Assembly: GCF_022369515.1 (NCBI RefSeq)
Contig: NZ_CP059724.1
Span: forward strand, 6,696,001-6,760,000
From: Paenibacillus sp. 19GGS1-52
Lineage (GTDB): Bacteria > Bacillota > Bacilli > Paenibacillales > Paenibacillaceae
Direction: 5' to 3'
Length of the DNA: 64,000 nucleotides
Position 1 is the first letter of the stretch. Every line of letters begins with the position of its first letter. Below the pieces are notes generated by a model that ran no database searches, was not told the DNA's origin, and saw only the letters and a list, made by a program, of their open reading frames with translations. Below are positions 52,101 to 60,494 of the stretch, one piece after another. The position numbers and the translations under genes were made by a program.

Positions 52101-52245
52101 TTAAATATCCATTTTGTATATATTTGTATGGCGGATAATCCAATTCTGCCTGGTACCTAATATCCTCTTTTTGGGCGTGAGCGGCAACAGGAGGCGCAAG
52201 TACAAGCAGAAGACTAATCAGAAGCAAGAGTTTACACCGCTTCAT
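49117..52245 (-). CDS. Solute-binding sensor + PAS + GGDEF + EAL protein
   Basis: 1042 residues. Signal peptide, then a family-3 solute-binding domain (about 28-255; ELDYPPYKYIQNGYLTGFDV, RKQQVLFSKPVL) outside the cell, one membrane helix (about 262-282), two PAS domains (about 295-410 and 450-580) each followed by coiled coil (SYQELESTYEELAATE). Then GGDEF (about 620-785) with intact LGGDEF, and EAL (about 800-1035) with GFEALIRW, LELEITES, DDFGTGYSS and AEGVED all intact. An amino acid or similar ligand outside may set c-di-GMP synthesis or breakdown inside. Minus-strand GGGGAATTTGCG precedes the ATG, a weak ribosome site. Confidence 0.93.
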   Translation of the reverse strand: MKRCKLLLLISLLLVLAPPVAAHAQKEDIRYQAELDYPPYKYIQNGYLTGFDVDLTSMIFEKQDYMLHYSTGKWGDVQKRLIQGDIDTTGLMAVTDERKQQVLFSKPVLRTYISVYARHSKVFKSEVSLSTLGNYKIGVGKDQYTESVLRSKAGIKQYIEYATVPDALKALDNGEIDLLFENQDVVDYLIVDKGLTGNIVRELSDLYPRDFAYGLNKSSPELVSYINARLERLQRSGAFEELYQQYFLKHSDYYKSLIRSRIISGAVIGFCLLVFGVVLLKMYITHLRRVIHSEQQFFEDVINHTESMIWAVQADKKTVRFNEYAEKMTGLREKDVLGKSIDDIAGLEGSPAELRQLLNRAIQQDYVNNVELKLPNNAPAARHYSIRTTVIEGLDKQTAKIFVLVGLDIDERKRNELELQRSYQELESTYEELAATEVELHDQFDKLRISERRFRLASEGSGAYMWELDWEDGHYILSDRWYEVMGYSEEEINSFEGGVLSVIHPDDQESSRKARQEHLTGLTPIYETEYRMRTKDNKFIWFEVRGKAIVDPRDKILLFIGSLIDISKRKQVEFKLNNSYQELEATYEQLTATQQELVGQYDMLLENQKNMHRLAYVDSLSNLPNRVSLLESMENFFRRPGGTAALLFVDTDNFKYINDTLGHKFGDILIRKASERLQSVVSEGDVLSRLGGDEFVIFLKDEENPEAVFTLAENIMRAFRKSFLVGESNLYVTVSIGISFYPEDGETTEEILKNADVAMYRAKEEGKGRYVVYDKSMHTAFNERMNIEKHLRSAMNDNEFELYYQPQVDIETGLISGFEALIRWNSPELGFVSPLSFIKIAEDSRLIVYIGEWVLREACHVMKGIHDRVGSHYKISVNISVIQMLQDDFTDIVLDSLAVSGLMPNCLELEITESIFMESFDSIVSKLEFLKSRGIRIALDDFGTGYSSLSYLQQLPISTLKMDKTFIDSLADKAYSQSFVQTIVQLGHTMGLEVVAEGVEDVSQLAFLKEAGCDKIQGYLISRAVPVSQLEPFLIPEKCYGV

Positions 52246-52469
52246 CGCAAATTCCCCTTTTTTCCAAAAATTCAGATATCAATATTCACACCAATCCTGT
52301 ATTCGACAAAAAATGGTAAGGTTCCTGCTAGTTTTTCCTTTTCTTCAATATAAAATGTGCAAATCCACCGCTTTTCACTTGTATTTAAAATTGTAACAAT
52401 TTCAAAGTAAGATCCTTTATTTTTATATTGCTTTTTACCTGTAATATGTGGATAATAGCTATAACGGTT

Positions 52470-52488
52470 GATAATGATTATCATTATT
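52470..52488. promoter_or_regulatory. Fur box
   Basis: GATAATGATTATCATTATT matches the classical 19-bp Fur consensus at 18 of 19 positions. It lies 28 bases before the small gene at 52517, in promoter position, indicating iron repression. Confidence 0.88.
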
Positions 52489-52516
52489 AGATTGATTAGA
52501 AGGAGACTGAACACCC

Positions 52517-52660
52517 ATGAACATAGCCACTACCCGGACTGCATTGCAGGTTGACGATTATCTGGATCTGCTCAATCTTGCCGTTAAAGTTGGAGATTTG
52601 AAATGGCAAAAAGAGATCAAATCCAGATTGCAGTACATTTTATGTCTGCAACTCAGATAA
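52517..52660 (+). CDS. Fur-controlled small protein (47 aa), function unknown
   Basis: AGAAGGAGA lies 10 bases before the ATG. The product is MNIATTRTALQVDDYLDLLN followed by LAVKVGDLKWQKEIKSRLQY and ILCLQLR: soluble, helical, slightly basic, with an IDEAL-like LDLLNLAVKVGD pattern. A Fur box stands upstream and a strong terminator follows. Size and control recall the small iron-sparing proteins of Bacillus (FbpA/B/C), but the sequence is not that of FbpA. The combination of ribosome site, Fur box and terminator makes this a convincing gene. Confidence 0.75.
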   Translation: MNIATTRTALQVDDYLDLLNLAVKVGDLKWQKEIKSRLQYILCLQLR

Positions 52661-52674
52661 TAACTATATACATG

Positions 52675-52708
52675 ACCGCATTCTCCTTCACGGGGGATGC
52701 GGTTTTTT
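52675..52708 (+). terminator. Terminator of the Fur-controlled small gene
   Basis: ACCGCATTCTCC...GGGGGATGCGGT followed by TTTTT. Confidence 0.85.
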
Positions 52709-52829
52709 GTTGTCTAACAAAGGCTTTTGGGCAAAGGGGCTTAGCCACAGGCAAGTATTGTTTAATGATATAGTATAATTAGCTGCATAATATATTGAAA
52801 TAAAGACTTAAAGATCGGAGCGTGTCGGC

Positions 52830-55178
52830 TTGAAGAAATATATAGCGTTGTTCCTATTGCTAAACCTGTTATGGATACCTGGTGTATATGCTATTGGTGC
52901 TCCTACTCAGCAAGGATTAGTTACAGATGAAGCCGGACTGTTCAGTACAGCAGAAGTTGCTTCTATTGAAAAGATGGCTACCACGGATCTCTTTACATTT
53001 CACTTGCTAACTGTGGATTCCTTAAACGGGACAGCTTCAAATGAATATGCAAGTGATGTCTATGATGCATGGGGACTTTCCACACGAGATATTCTCTTAT
53101 TGATCTCTGCTGGCGATCAGAAGATTGAACTCCACTTTGATAATCCGGGACTTCAAACCTCGGTGAACTCCTGGTCGCAACGTCAGGGTGGGAGCACTGG
53201 AAGCGCAGCTATTACCGAGCTGCTCGATACTTATTTCATTCCTTATGCCAAAGATGGCGATTTCGCCGGGGGAGTATCTTCCTTAATAAAAGCTATACCT
53301 TCTATCGTCAGTTCCCCGGATACTGGCTCTGCTAGTGGAAGCCAAGGAAGCAGCAACGCTGTTGGCAGCTCGGACAGTGGCACAGCGACTGGTAGTACAG
53401 CAGGTACTGTGAACAGCGGTACTACAGCCCCTGTGAATAACAGCTCTTCTGGCCTGTCCATGCTCACTCTTACAGCTATTGCAATCGGTGGCGTACTACT
53501 GCTGCTTGTGTTATTCGTAGTACTGACTGGACTGCGTCGCCGTAAGCAGCTCAGTGAACAGCAGGAGAAACTCTCTGATTTACTTGTACGGGCTAGCCAA
53601 GCTTTAGAAACACTGAAGCCATTCCAGGGAATTGTTCAGGGCAAAACAGGAGAAATGGTTGAGGCGATCTCTAAACGACTATCTGACCAACTCATTCAGA
53701 TCTCCGCACTCCAGAGCAAAGGCAAGGACTCCCTCCCTTCCCTGTATCAGCTCTCTGCCCTAAAGGCAGCGCGGGAGCAGCTTCAGCAGACCGAGCTTTC
53801 TTTCCAATCAGCGATTGAAGCGGAAGAAAAGAATATCGCTGTCATTAGCGAAGCTGACCGCAACGTCAAGCAGCGTATCACTGAGCTGAAAAAGGATGCG
53901 CCCGAGATTGACGAACAACTGCAGAGTACGGTTAAGGAAACTGGCTTTGCACTTCAAGAGATTATAGAAGATATTAAGGAACTTACAGAGGAGACGGCTA
54001 AGGCTGATCAATTAGAGCTCTTCGATCCAATTGCTGCACAGGAAGTTACTGAGGATGCACAGGAACTGCAAGAGAAGATTGAGCGGGATCTTCAGGATGT
54101 GGATACCTACGAAGATAAGGTGAATGAATTCCCCGGGGTTTTGTCGGCTGCCCGTACCAAAATCGCCGGGATCATTGAACAACATTCATTACAGAATATG
54201 AAGGTGAAATCTTATGACTCTCTGGAGCTGGCCAATGCAGAGGCTACTGCACTAGAGGAACCTCTGCGCAGCGGTGACATGGATGAAGTGCGGAAGATTG
54301 CTGCCCGCCTTGATTCCTTTCTGAATGAAGCCATTGCTATGACGGAACGACAGGCACTTCTACGGCAGAATAACCGTAGGGACCTGGAAACTGTCCGCAG
54401 CCATTGGAGCCAACTGAAGCAGCAAAGAGATGGGCTGCAGAGTCGAATTGCCGAGGCTCGAGATTATTTTGTAGAACAGCATATAACCAGTTTAGAAGAG
54501 GTGTTGGAGGAATGGAGCAGACGGCTGCGTGAAGGTGCCACTGAAGTGCCGCAGCTTGAGACTTGGACCAGTGATGAGCGCGGCGAATATGATAAAGCAC
54601 GCAGTGGACTGGACCAACTGCTGTCCATGCAGGATGAGGCCGGACAACAGTTTACCAATCTCACGAGAAGTTTGGAGGAGCTTCAGGAACGACTGAATAA
54701 AGTCACACGACTCTTTTCAGAGGGACAAATCCGCGTGGATACGGCACAACAGATGCTTCACAGCCGGGGCTTGACTTCAAGAACCCGCTTCCAGCTATCC
54801 CTTCTGCCGGAATATGCTGAACTGGAGCAGAGATTGTCTGCCCGTCCGGCTAATCTAGATGAGCTGGAGGCCCTTAGTCAGTCTTTTACTGTGCAGATCG
54901 ATTCCTTTGTAGATGAAGTAAGCAGGCTTGTCCGGCAACAAGAGGAAGAGGAACGTCAAGCTCAGCTAGCCCTGATGAGAGAAAGACAACGTAAAGAACA
55001 AGCCCGTAAACGTATGTCCTCCGGTCCGCCTTCTTCTGGCGGGTTTGGAGGCGGTGGGGGGCGTTCTTCTGGCGGTTCTTCCTGGGGTGGAAGCAGTGGA
55101 CGTTCTTCCGGTGGCTCCTCCTGGGGTGGAGGCGGCGGTAAATCAGGCGGACGTTCTTCCGGCGGCTCCAAGTGGTAA
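52830..55178 (+). CDS. TPM-domain membrane protein with long coiled coil and Gly/Ser-rich tail
   Basis: 782 residues. Signal peptide (to about residue 22), extracytoplasmic TPM domain (about 30-165; VTDEAGLFS, the opening motif of the family), Ser/Gly/Thr-rich linker, membrane helix (about 211-232), then about 450 residues of heptad-rich coiled coil, and a C-terminal low-complexity tail of GRSSGGSSWGG-type repeats ending in GGSKW. The tail is usual in this family, whose members are found in cell-envelope and photosystem-repair roles; here the role is unknown. Start is TTG after GGAGCGTGTCGGC, a modest ribosome site. The long coiled coil is unusual for TPM proteins. Confidence 0.85.
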   Translation: MKKYIALFLLLNLLWIPGVYAIGAPTQQGLVTDEAGLFSTAEVASIEKMATTDLFTFHLLTVDSLNGTASNEYASDVYDAWGLSTRDILLLISAGDQKIELHFDNPGLQTSVNSWSQRQGGSTGSAAITELLDTYFIPYAKDGDFAGGVSSLIKAIPSIVSSPDTGSASGSQGSSNAVGSSDSGTATGSTAGTVNSGTTAPVNNSSSGLSMLTLTAIAIGGVLLLLVLFVVLTGLRRRKQLSEQQEKLSDLLVRASQALETLKPFQGIVQGKTGEMVEAISKRLSDQLIQISALQSKGKDSLPSLYQLSALKAAREQLQQTELSFQSAIEAEEKNIAVISEADRNVKQRITELKKDAPEIDEQLQSTVKETGFALQEIIEDIKELTEETAKADQLELFDPIAAQEVTEDAQELQEKIERDLQDVDTYEDKVNEFPGVLSAARTKIAGIIEQHSLQNMKVKSYDSLELANAEATALEEPLRSGDMDEVRKIAARLDSFLNEAIAMTERQALLRQNNRRDLETVRSHWSQLKQQRDGLQSRIAEARDYFVEQHITSLEEVLEEWSRRLREGATEVPQLETWTSDERGEYDKARSGLDQLLSMQDEAGQQFTNLTRSLEELQERLNKVTRLFSEGQIRVDTAQQMLHSRGLTSRTRFQLSLLPEYAELEQRLSARPANLDELEALSQSFTVQIDSFVDEVSRLVRQQEEEERQAQLALMRERQRKEQARKRMSSGPPSSGGFGGGGGRSSGGSSWGGSSGRSSGGSSWGGGGGKSGGRSSGGSKW

Positions 55179-55182
55179 GCCC

Positions 55183-56055
55183 CTATAGCTCCTGCATTTG
55201 CTTAATAAAATCATTATACGCCGGTGGAAGCACGCGATCCTTACGGTATATAAGCTGAATATAGAATCCTTTTGTGTCACCGACGATGGGAATCGCACTG
55301 ATTGAGCCCTGTCGTCTTTCTTCCTCAATCGCATAGCCGGGCAGGAACGCTGTTCCCCATTGATGCTTCACCGCCTGTTTTATCCCCTCCAGATTCCCAA
55401 ATTCCATGTCAATTCTGGGGGATATGCCAGCTTGCTTCAGTTCATCCAGCAAATACCTTCTATAGGTGCAGGTATCTTCTGTAAGAATAAGCGGCTCCCC
55501 GGCAAGCTGTGTAAGGGATAGTTCAGGCTGATGTGCCAAAGGATGCTCAGGGTGTGTAATAATAAATAATTGCTCCTGCCGCAGCACTAGTGATTCCAGC
55601 TCCTCCGATACATAACGTGTATCGAAGATCAAACCAAAGTCAGCAGATTTCTCTTTTACAGCTGTGATGATCTCAACCTCCGATCCAGGCTGAACACGCA
55701 GCTGAATACCGGGATATTGCTCTCTATAACGATGTAGGCGATGAGGCAAAAAATAGGCAGCCAAGGTCTCAATCGCACTGATCGTAAGTATACCTTTGCT
55801 CCCGCCGGAGATAATCTCCTTCACTTCTTCATTTAGAGCCAGCATTTGCCGGGCATAGGGCAACAGGCTTTTGCCAGCAAAAGTAGGCGTCATTCCTCTG
55901 CCCACCCGCTCCAGAAGTACAGCCCCATATACCTCCTCCAGCTTGGCAATCTGCGCTGTTATACTGGACTGCGCATAACCCAACTTCTCCGCCGCCCGTG
56001 TATAGCTACCACAGGTTACCACTTCGCAAAAGGTCCGCAAATAGGTCAATTCCAT
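55183..56055 (-). CDS. LysR-family transcriptional regulator
   Basis: 290 residues. The N-terminal helix-turn-helix (LRTFCEVVTCGSYTRAAEKL, GYAQSSITAQIAKLE) is followed by a periplasmic-binding-protein-like effector domain (about 90-290). It is divergent from the rhodanese gene at 56177; the 121-bp spacer is AT-rich and would hold the regulator's site, so the rhodanese gene is the likely target. The stop lies four bases from that of the TPM gene, convergent and without a clear terminator. Confidence 0.92.
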   Translation of the reverse strand: MELTYLRTFCEVVTCGSYTRAAEKLGYAQSSITAQIAKLEEVYGAVLLERVGRGMTPTFAGKSLLPYARQMLALNEEVKEIISGGSKGILTISAIETLAAYFLPHRLHRYREQYPGIQLRVQPGSEVEIITAVKEKSADFGLIFDTRYVSEELESLVLRQEQLFIITHPEHPLAHQPELSLTQLAGEPLILTEDTCTYRRYLLDELKQAGISPRIDMEFGNLEGIKQAVKHQWGTAFLPGYAIEEERRQGSISAIPIVGDTKGFYIQLIYRKDRVLPPAYNDFIKQMQEL

Positions 56056-56176
56056 CGCTGCTTCTCCTATCTATATATCAATAATTTCGATATTTATCAT
56101 CCATTACTATAGATAACTGTAATTCTAAACATAGTATACAATAAATTTAAGAACTCATAGCTATAGGAGGTTCACA

Positions 56177-56626
56177 ATGAATATCAAACCTAAAACGCAA
56201 GTGCTCAGTACACCGGCTGCCCGACCTGAAGATGCAGTAGAATATTTCAAAGCTAAAGGTCGATATGAGACCGATATTGCCGATGTTGCATTTGATCTAA
56301 GAAAGGGTATCCCCGGATTCACCATCGTAGATGTTCGTGATGCAAGGTCTTATGAGGAGGCTCACCTGCCTGGCGCACTATCCCTTCCCTCTGGACAGCT
56401 TACCCCCTCCAGCCCCGCATTGCCTGAAGGGGAAGTTCTAGTGCTCTATTGCTGGGGGCCAGCCTGCAACGGCGCAAGCAAAGCTGCTGCAAGACTTGCC
56501 GCATCAGGCTATCAGGTTAAAGAGATGCTTGGCGGTATTGAATATTGGCGTAAAGAGGGCGGCACCTTGGAAGGCACACTTGGTGAGAAGGCCCCTATGT
56601 ATTGGAACATGCGGTCACTGGCTTGA
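56177..56626 (+). CDS. Rhodanese-like domain protein
   Basis: 149 residues, one rhodanese domain. FTIVDVRDARSYEEAHLPGA is the first family signature; the active-site loop is YCWGPACNGASKAA with the catalytic Cys placed at WGPAC; LGGIEYWRKEGG closes the fold. It would handle sulfane sulfur in the cytosol. The active-site loop is longer than the six-residue loop of classical rhodaneses, as in several regulatory variants. TAGGAGG precedes the ATG. Divergent LysR gene is the probable regulator. Confidence 0.9.
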   Translation: MNIKPKTQVLSTPAARPEDAVEYFKAKGRYETDIADVAFDLRKGIPGFTIVDVRDARSYEEAHLPGALSLPSGQLTPSSPALPEGEVLVLYCWGPACNGASKAAARLAASGYQVKEMLGGIEYWRKEGGTLEGTLGEKAPMYWNMRSLA

Positions 56627-56678
56627 TAGTCTCTTATTCTCAATAATCGGGAGATAAATCGTATGGGTGGTGCCATAC

Positions 56679-56712
56679 AAAAGAACTCCGCCCCCTAACA
56701 GGGACGGAGCCA
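56679..56712 (-). terminator. Terminator after the formate/nitrite channel gene
   Basis: On the minus strand GGCTCCGTCCC pairs with GGGGCGGAG, followed by TTCTTTTG. Confidence 0.75.
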
Positions 56713-56751
56713 TTGATTGTGAGTATTAACAGATACACTCTGTTCTTCCGC

Positions 56752-57540
56752 TTAATGCTGCTCATCATCCAAAAAGGGCTTATTCACATAGTAGTACATA
56801 ACCCCCATCAAGACACCGCCGCCAATTAGATTCCCCAACGTTACAGGCACAAGATTGTGCACTACACCACTCCACGATATGGTTCCGGGATGATCAAGCA
56901 CCAGCGCGATAGCGAAGGTACACATGTTTGCAATACTATGCTCATACCCGGAGATAAAGAAGCAGAATACAAACAAGACCATCGCAAACATCTTAGCTCC
57001 GTCGCCTTTCATTGACATCGGAACGAAAAAAGCCAGGCAAACGAGCCAGTTACAAAGAATAGCGCGGAAGAACAACTGTATCGTAGGAGCCTCCATCTTA
57101 TGGGCCACCACATTGAGCAAAAATCCATTTACATTGGAGTCGTAAAACAGCCCTGTTAAATAGATCAGCAGCGCAAAGGCAGCCGCACCGAGAATGTTTC
57201 CGATATAACTAATTACCCACATCCGAACGACTTCGGTCCATTGCATCTTGCGCCTTAAAGCGGCATAAGTGAAATAAAACGTATCTCCGGTAAACAAATC
57301 ACCGCCGCCGTAGGAAATCAGAATAATGGCTGCACCAAACGTAATCGCAGCCATCGGATAAGTCATCGGCGATTGCTCCATATAGAAGAAGTTGCCTGTC
57401 TTGAACGCTACAATTACACCGAATCCGATAAACATACTGGCTAGCATGGCCCTGGCAATATAGCGGAATACGCTTTGCCGATAAATCTTCTGTTTCTTGA
57501 GCGCCAATCGTTCTACCTGCAGCAATGCCTCGTTCTCCAT
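56752..57540 (-). CDS. Formate/nitrite transporter family channel (FocA/NirC)
   Basis: 262 residues with six membrane helices. Family marks: ARAMLASMFIGFGVIVAF, GGGDLFTGDTFYF (usual GAxLFTGN), CNWLVCLAFF, and FFISGYEHSIANM with the pore His. It forms a pentameric anion channel for formate, nitrite or hydrosulfide. The helix-2b loop reads GGGDLFTGDT, where the last residue is Asp rather than the common Asn, a possible specificity variant. It stands alone and is bounded by a terminator. Confidence 0.92.
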   Translation of the reverse strand: MENEALLQVERLALKKQKIYRQSVFRYIARAMLASMFIGFGVIVAFKTGNFFYMEQSPMTYPMAAITFGAAIILISYGGGDLFTGDTFYFTYAALRRKMQWTEVVRMWVISYIGNILGAAAFALLIYLTGLFYDSNVNGFLLNVVAHKMEAPTIQLFFRAILCNWLVCLAFFVPMSMKGDGAKMFAMVLFVFCFFISGYEHSIANMCTFAIALVLDHPGTISWSGVVHNLVPVTLGNLIGGGVLMGVMYYYVNKPFLDDEQH

Positions 57541-57678
57541 GTGGCCTCCGCTCCAAATTTAGTATTTTCAACGAGTGAGCTATGGGTCAGCTCTTGGGTT
57601 ATTATACCCAATACACCGTTGGAAATTGCTTGAACCACGAAGAGTTGGAGAACTCCATTTAAATTTGAAATACTTGCG

Positions 57679-57771
57679 TTAGGAGCTGTCATCATTCAGT
57701 TCTGCAATAGCTTCCGCTTTCTCACTGCTGGCTACGATGATAAGCACAAGTATCAAGCATCCTAGAATCAT
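57679..57771 (-). CDS. Possible small membrane peptide (30 aa)
   Basis: ATG preceded by GGTGAGGATAGG. The product begins with a hydrophobic helix (MILGCLILVLIIVASS) and ends acidic (EKAEAIAELNDDSS). It lies upstream of the channel gene on the same strand. The ribosome site is acceptable, but there is no other support. Confidence 0.35.
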   Translation of the reverse strand: MILGCLILVLIIVASSEKAEAIAELNDDSS

Positions 57772-57852
57772 ATGCCTATCCTCACCTTCTCCACATGTAG
57801 TCTTGTGACAACTTATGTGTGAAAGTGAGGATTTATGATTGTTCTACCTCTA

Positions 57853-60306
57853 TTAGTCCTTCAGGGTACCCTTGTAATAACTGATTGCTTTATAATCCTT
57901 GTCATAAAAAATAACGATATATTCCTCAGGCTGTCCATTTAATGCTTCATCGTACGTAAAATGCATTTGGTAAAATGGATAGCTGCCTGCTGGGGTGAAA
58001 CCCTGCTGTTGCTTTACTACATTTTCAGGAGAAAAAATTTGATTTTGTCCAAATGTTGATTTCGCTGTAGTTGTAAAATATAACACCTCTGGATGAGTAT
58101 GCAAATAATCCTGGAAGGCAACATAATCAGCACGTCCTCCATTATTATAATCACGTACTATACCTACACCATCCGAGACTTGAACAGCCGAACCATCCCA
58201 TATGGGCGTCAAAATGGAGAAGTCAATCTTTTGCGGAGTTGTCGTATATCGTACAGGCTGATTATCCTTATCGTAATATACAACAGTCACATAATAGTTG
58301 CCCACTTTATTAGGTACTGGGAAATCCACTAACCTGGAGTATGGGATTCGCCCGTATTCACTCGGTACCTGGATGTCCGCTAACGTGATCGGGCTCTCGG
58401 TAATGTAACAAGATAAGCTTGCAACCTGATTTTCTAAGGTCACTGGGAAATTCAATGAATTAAGGCGTAAAACTGTTCCGTTAAATTGCTGATACTCCTT
58501 GGAAACACTGGCAGCAACCAATGAGAGACTCTCCAGCAGAGGTCCCGAACGCTTGCTGCTCTCCAGCGTGCTTACTGCATTCTCAAGTGTTGTTAATTGC
58601 TGCGGATTGATGTTCGCCTGAAGAGATACACCGAGCGCCACATAAGCTCTTAATGCTCTAACGGTAGTATCCTCTTGCTCTAATCCTGTGAAGCTTGAAA
58701 TTTCAGAGATTTTCTTCTCAGCGGCATCCACTTTCAATTCATCGCTTAGCTGGGTTCTACCTTCGTAGTAACTGATTGCCTTTAGGTTGGAATCATAGAA
58801 TACTATGGTATATTCTGCTTCGTTGTATGTCTCAAAGTTTTGCAGGGATTCATATGCCAATGGAATATGATCAGAGACTAATTCAGCAGGATAATTACTT
58901 CCAACAACACGGACGAGATCCTCTGTGTATATATGGTATGAGCCTGACAGAATATCATTCACATCACGATTAAGGTCCTCATCCATTAGGTACTTTGGAG
59001 TAATTGTATAGTAAGCCGCCTCATGCTGTCCTGCCATGGCACCCGTGACATCCACAACATCGGTATAATGGGCACCACCATTAATTGGACCATTATAGAT
59101 TTTCTTTTCTTGTGTAATAGTAACCCCGCTATCCAACTTCACGAAATTACTTCCTTGTTCAATAACAGCAGGCTGTAGATTCATCGCTTGAGTGTAATAT
59201 CCGATCATTTCACTTTCATAGTTTCTAAGTACGACTGTTACATATTTGTCTCCACCTGTGCCTATATAAGTGGCTGGGATTGACAGGTTGGGGTAAGTTC
59301 TAATAGAGTAACCGGGTAGATGTGTAACTGCTGTTAAATTATGAAATTCCCATCTGAGATCTCTGGAATTAATCGGTGTGGAAGTAACATAATAAGAAAG
59401 TGTAACGTTAGCGTTAAGCACAGACTCCGGAACTGCGCTATAGTCAAACTTCAAATAAACGGAATTTGTAACCGAAACCATGGGAAGAGCAGTAATATTT
59501 ATATCTAACACCGGTATTTGACTTACTGGCATAGTCGGTTCGGGAGTGGCGGTTGGTGTCGCGATGATTCCACCACCTCCGCCTCCACCGCCTCCACCGC
59601 CTCCCCCAACTGCTGCTGTTGTCGCTGTAGGTGTCGGTGTGGCACTAGCTGTAGGTGAGGTGGTTGGGATAGGTGAAGCTGTAGGCACCGCTGCCTGCGA
59701 TTGGGCTGCTGCTGAATCAATTAAGGTCAATGATTCAGCACGGGTCATTGCCTGCACAGGTGCAAACGTTCCATTTGGGTATCCTTTTAGGATTCCTGCC
59801 TTAACTGCCGCTGCGACACTACTCTTACCCCAAACGGCAATTTCCCCCGCATCGCTGAACGCATGCAGAACTTCTATATCGCCTTCCTCCAGCTTCAGCA
59901 GCTTACTTATAATAACTGCTGCTTCCTGCCGGTTTATGGGGGAATTCGGGCGAATCTCGTTGTTGTAGCCTTGGATATAACCCGCTGCAATCGCCTTCGC
60001 CACCTCGTTATAAACCCAACTGGTAGAGGAAACGTCAGAAAAGCTAACTTTTGCTACATCCGAGAAATTAAAGGACCGATTGATTAAAGCCATAAACTCC
60101 GCTCTGGTAATCGTTTGGTTAGGCTTCACTGACCCGTCTTCAAAACCTTTCAGCTTACCGCTATCCAGCCAACTTTCAATGGCCTTTTGTGCCCAGTGGC
60201 CTTCGTAATCCTTAGTGCTTTGAGCCGCCGCTGTTCCCCCCATCGAACTCAGCAACATACTTACTCCCAATACACTTGCCAACATTCCCTGCCACTTCCT
60301 GCCCAT
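57853..60306 (-). CDS. Secreted SLH-domain surface protein
   Basis: About 817 residues from the ATG at 60306 (GGGGAGGAACACAG before it). Signal peptide ending near TAAAQS, three N-terminal S-layer-homology repeats (about 33-195: YEGHWAQKAIESWLDSGKLK, FSDVSSTSWVYNEVAKAIAA, FSDAGEIAVWGKSSVAAAVK), a Pro/Thr/Ser linker, an uninterrupted run of 13 Gly, then about 560 residues of repeated beta-rich modules in which a YTVVFYDSNLKAISYYEG-like strand occurs twice (EYTIVFYDSNLKAISYY and EYIVIFYDKDYKAISYYKG). It is anchored to wall polysaccharide. SLH repeats are N-terminal here, opposite to the gene broken by the IS. The function of the repeats is unknown. Confidence 0.88.
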   Translation of the reverse strand: MGRKWQGMLASVLGVSMLLSSMGGTAAAQSTKDYEGHWAQKAIESWLDSGKLKGFEDGSVKPNQTITRAEFMALINRSFNFSDVAKVSFSDVSSTSWVYNEVAKAIAAGYIQGYNNEIRPNSPINRQEAAVIISKLLKLEEGDIEVLHAFSDAGEIAVWGKSSVAAAVKAGILKGYPNGTFAPVQAMTRAESLTLIDSAAAQSQAAVPTASPIPTTSPTASATPTPTATTAAVGGGGGGGGGGGGGIIATPTATPEPTMPVSQIPVLDINITALPMVSVTNSVYLKFDYSAVPESVLNANVTLSYYVTSTPINSRDLRWEFHNLTAVTHLPGYSIRTYPNLSIPATYIGTGGDKYVTVVLRNYESEMIGYYTQAMNLQPAVIEQGSNFVKLDSGVTITQEKKIYNGPINGGAHYTDVVDVTGAMAGQHEAAYYTITPKYLMDEDLNRDVNDILSGSYHIYTEDLVRVVGSNYPAELVSDHIPLAYESLQNFETYNEAEYTIVFYDSNLKAISYYEGRTQLSDELKVDAAEKKISEISSFTGLEQEDTTVRALRAYVALGVSLQANINPQQLTTLENAVSTLESSKRSGPLLESLSLVAASVSKEYQQFNGTVLRLNSLNFPVTLENQVASLSCYITESPITLADIQVPSEYGRIPYSRLVDFPVPNKVGNYYVTVVYYDKDNQPVRYTTTPQKIDFSILTPIWDGSAVQVSDGVGIVRDYNNGGRADYVAFQDYLHTHPEVLYFTTTAKSTFGQNQIFSPENVVKQQQGFTPAGSYPFYQMHFTYDEALNGQPEEYIVIFYDKDYKAISYYKGTLKD

Positions 60307-60426
60307 CTGTGTTCCTCCCCGGTATGTAATCCTTTTTACTAGATAATAAGTATAATCCAGTAAATCATTACCATAATATCTCATATGAAATCTTTAGTAA
60401 ATCGGAAAAATTAAATAGAGAATAAA

Positions 60427-60463
60427 ACAAAAAACCTGCTAAGTAATTTCAACAGGTTTGGTG
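60427..60463 (-). terminator. Terminator of the TelA operon
   Basis: On the minus strand AAACCTG pairs with CAGGTTT, followed by TTTTGTTTTATT. Confidence 0.78.
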
Positions 60464-60494
60464 ACGGAATATAAAGTTGTGCAAATAGAATCTC

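Noticed and set aside
59576..59616. CTCCGCCTCCACC repeats as a regulatory repeat
   Set aside because: They encode the 13-Gly linker of the SLH protein in frame; ordinary low-complexity coding DNA.
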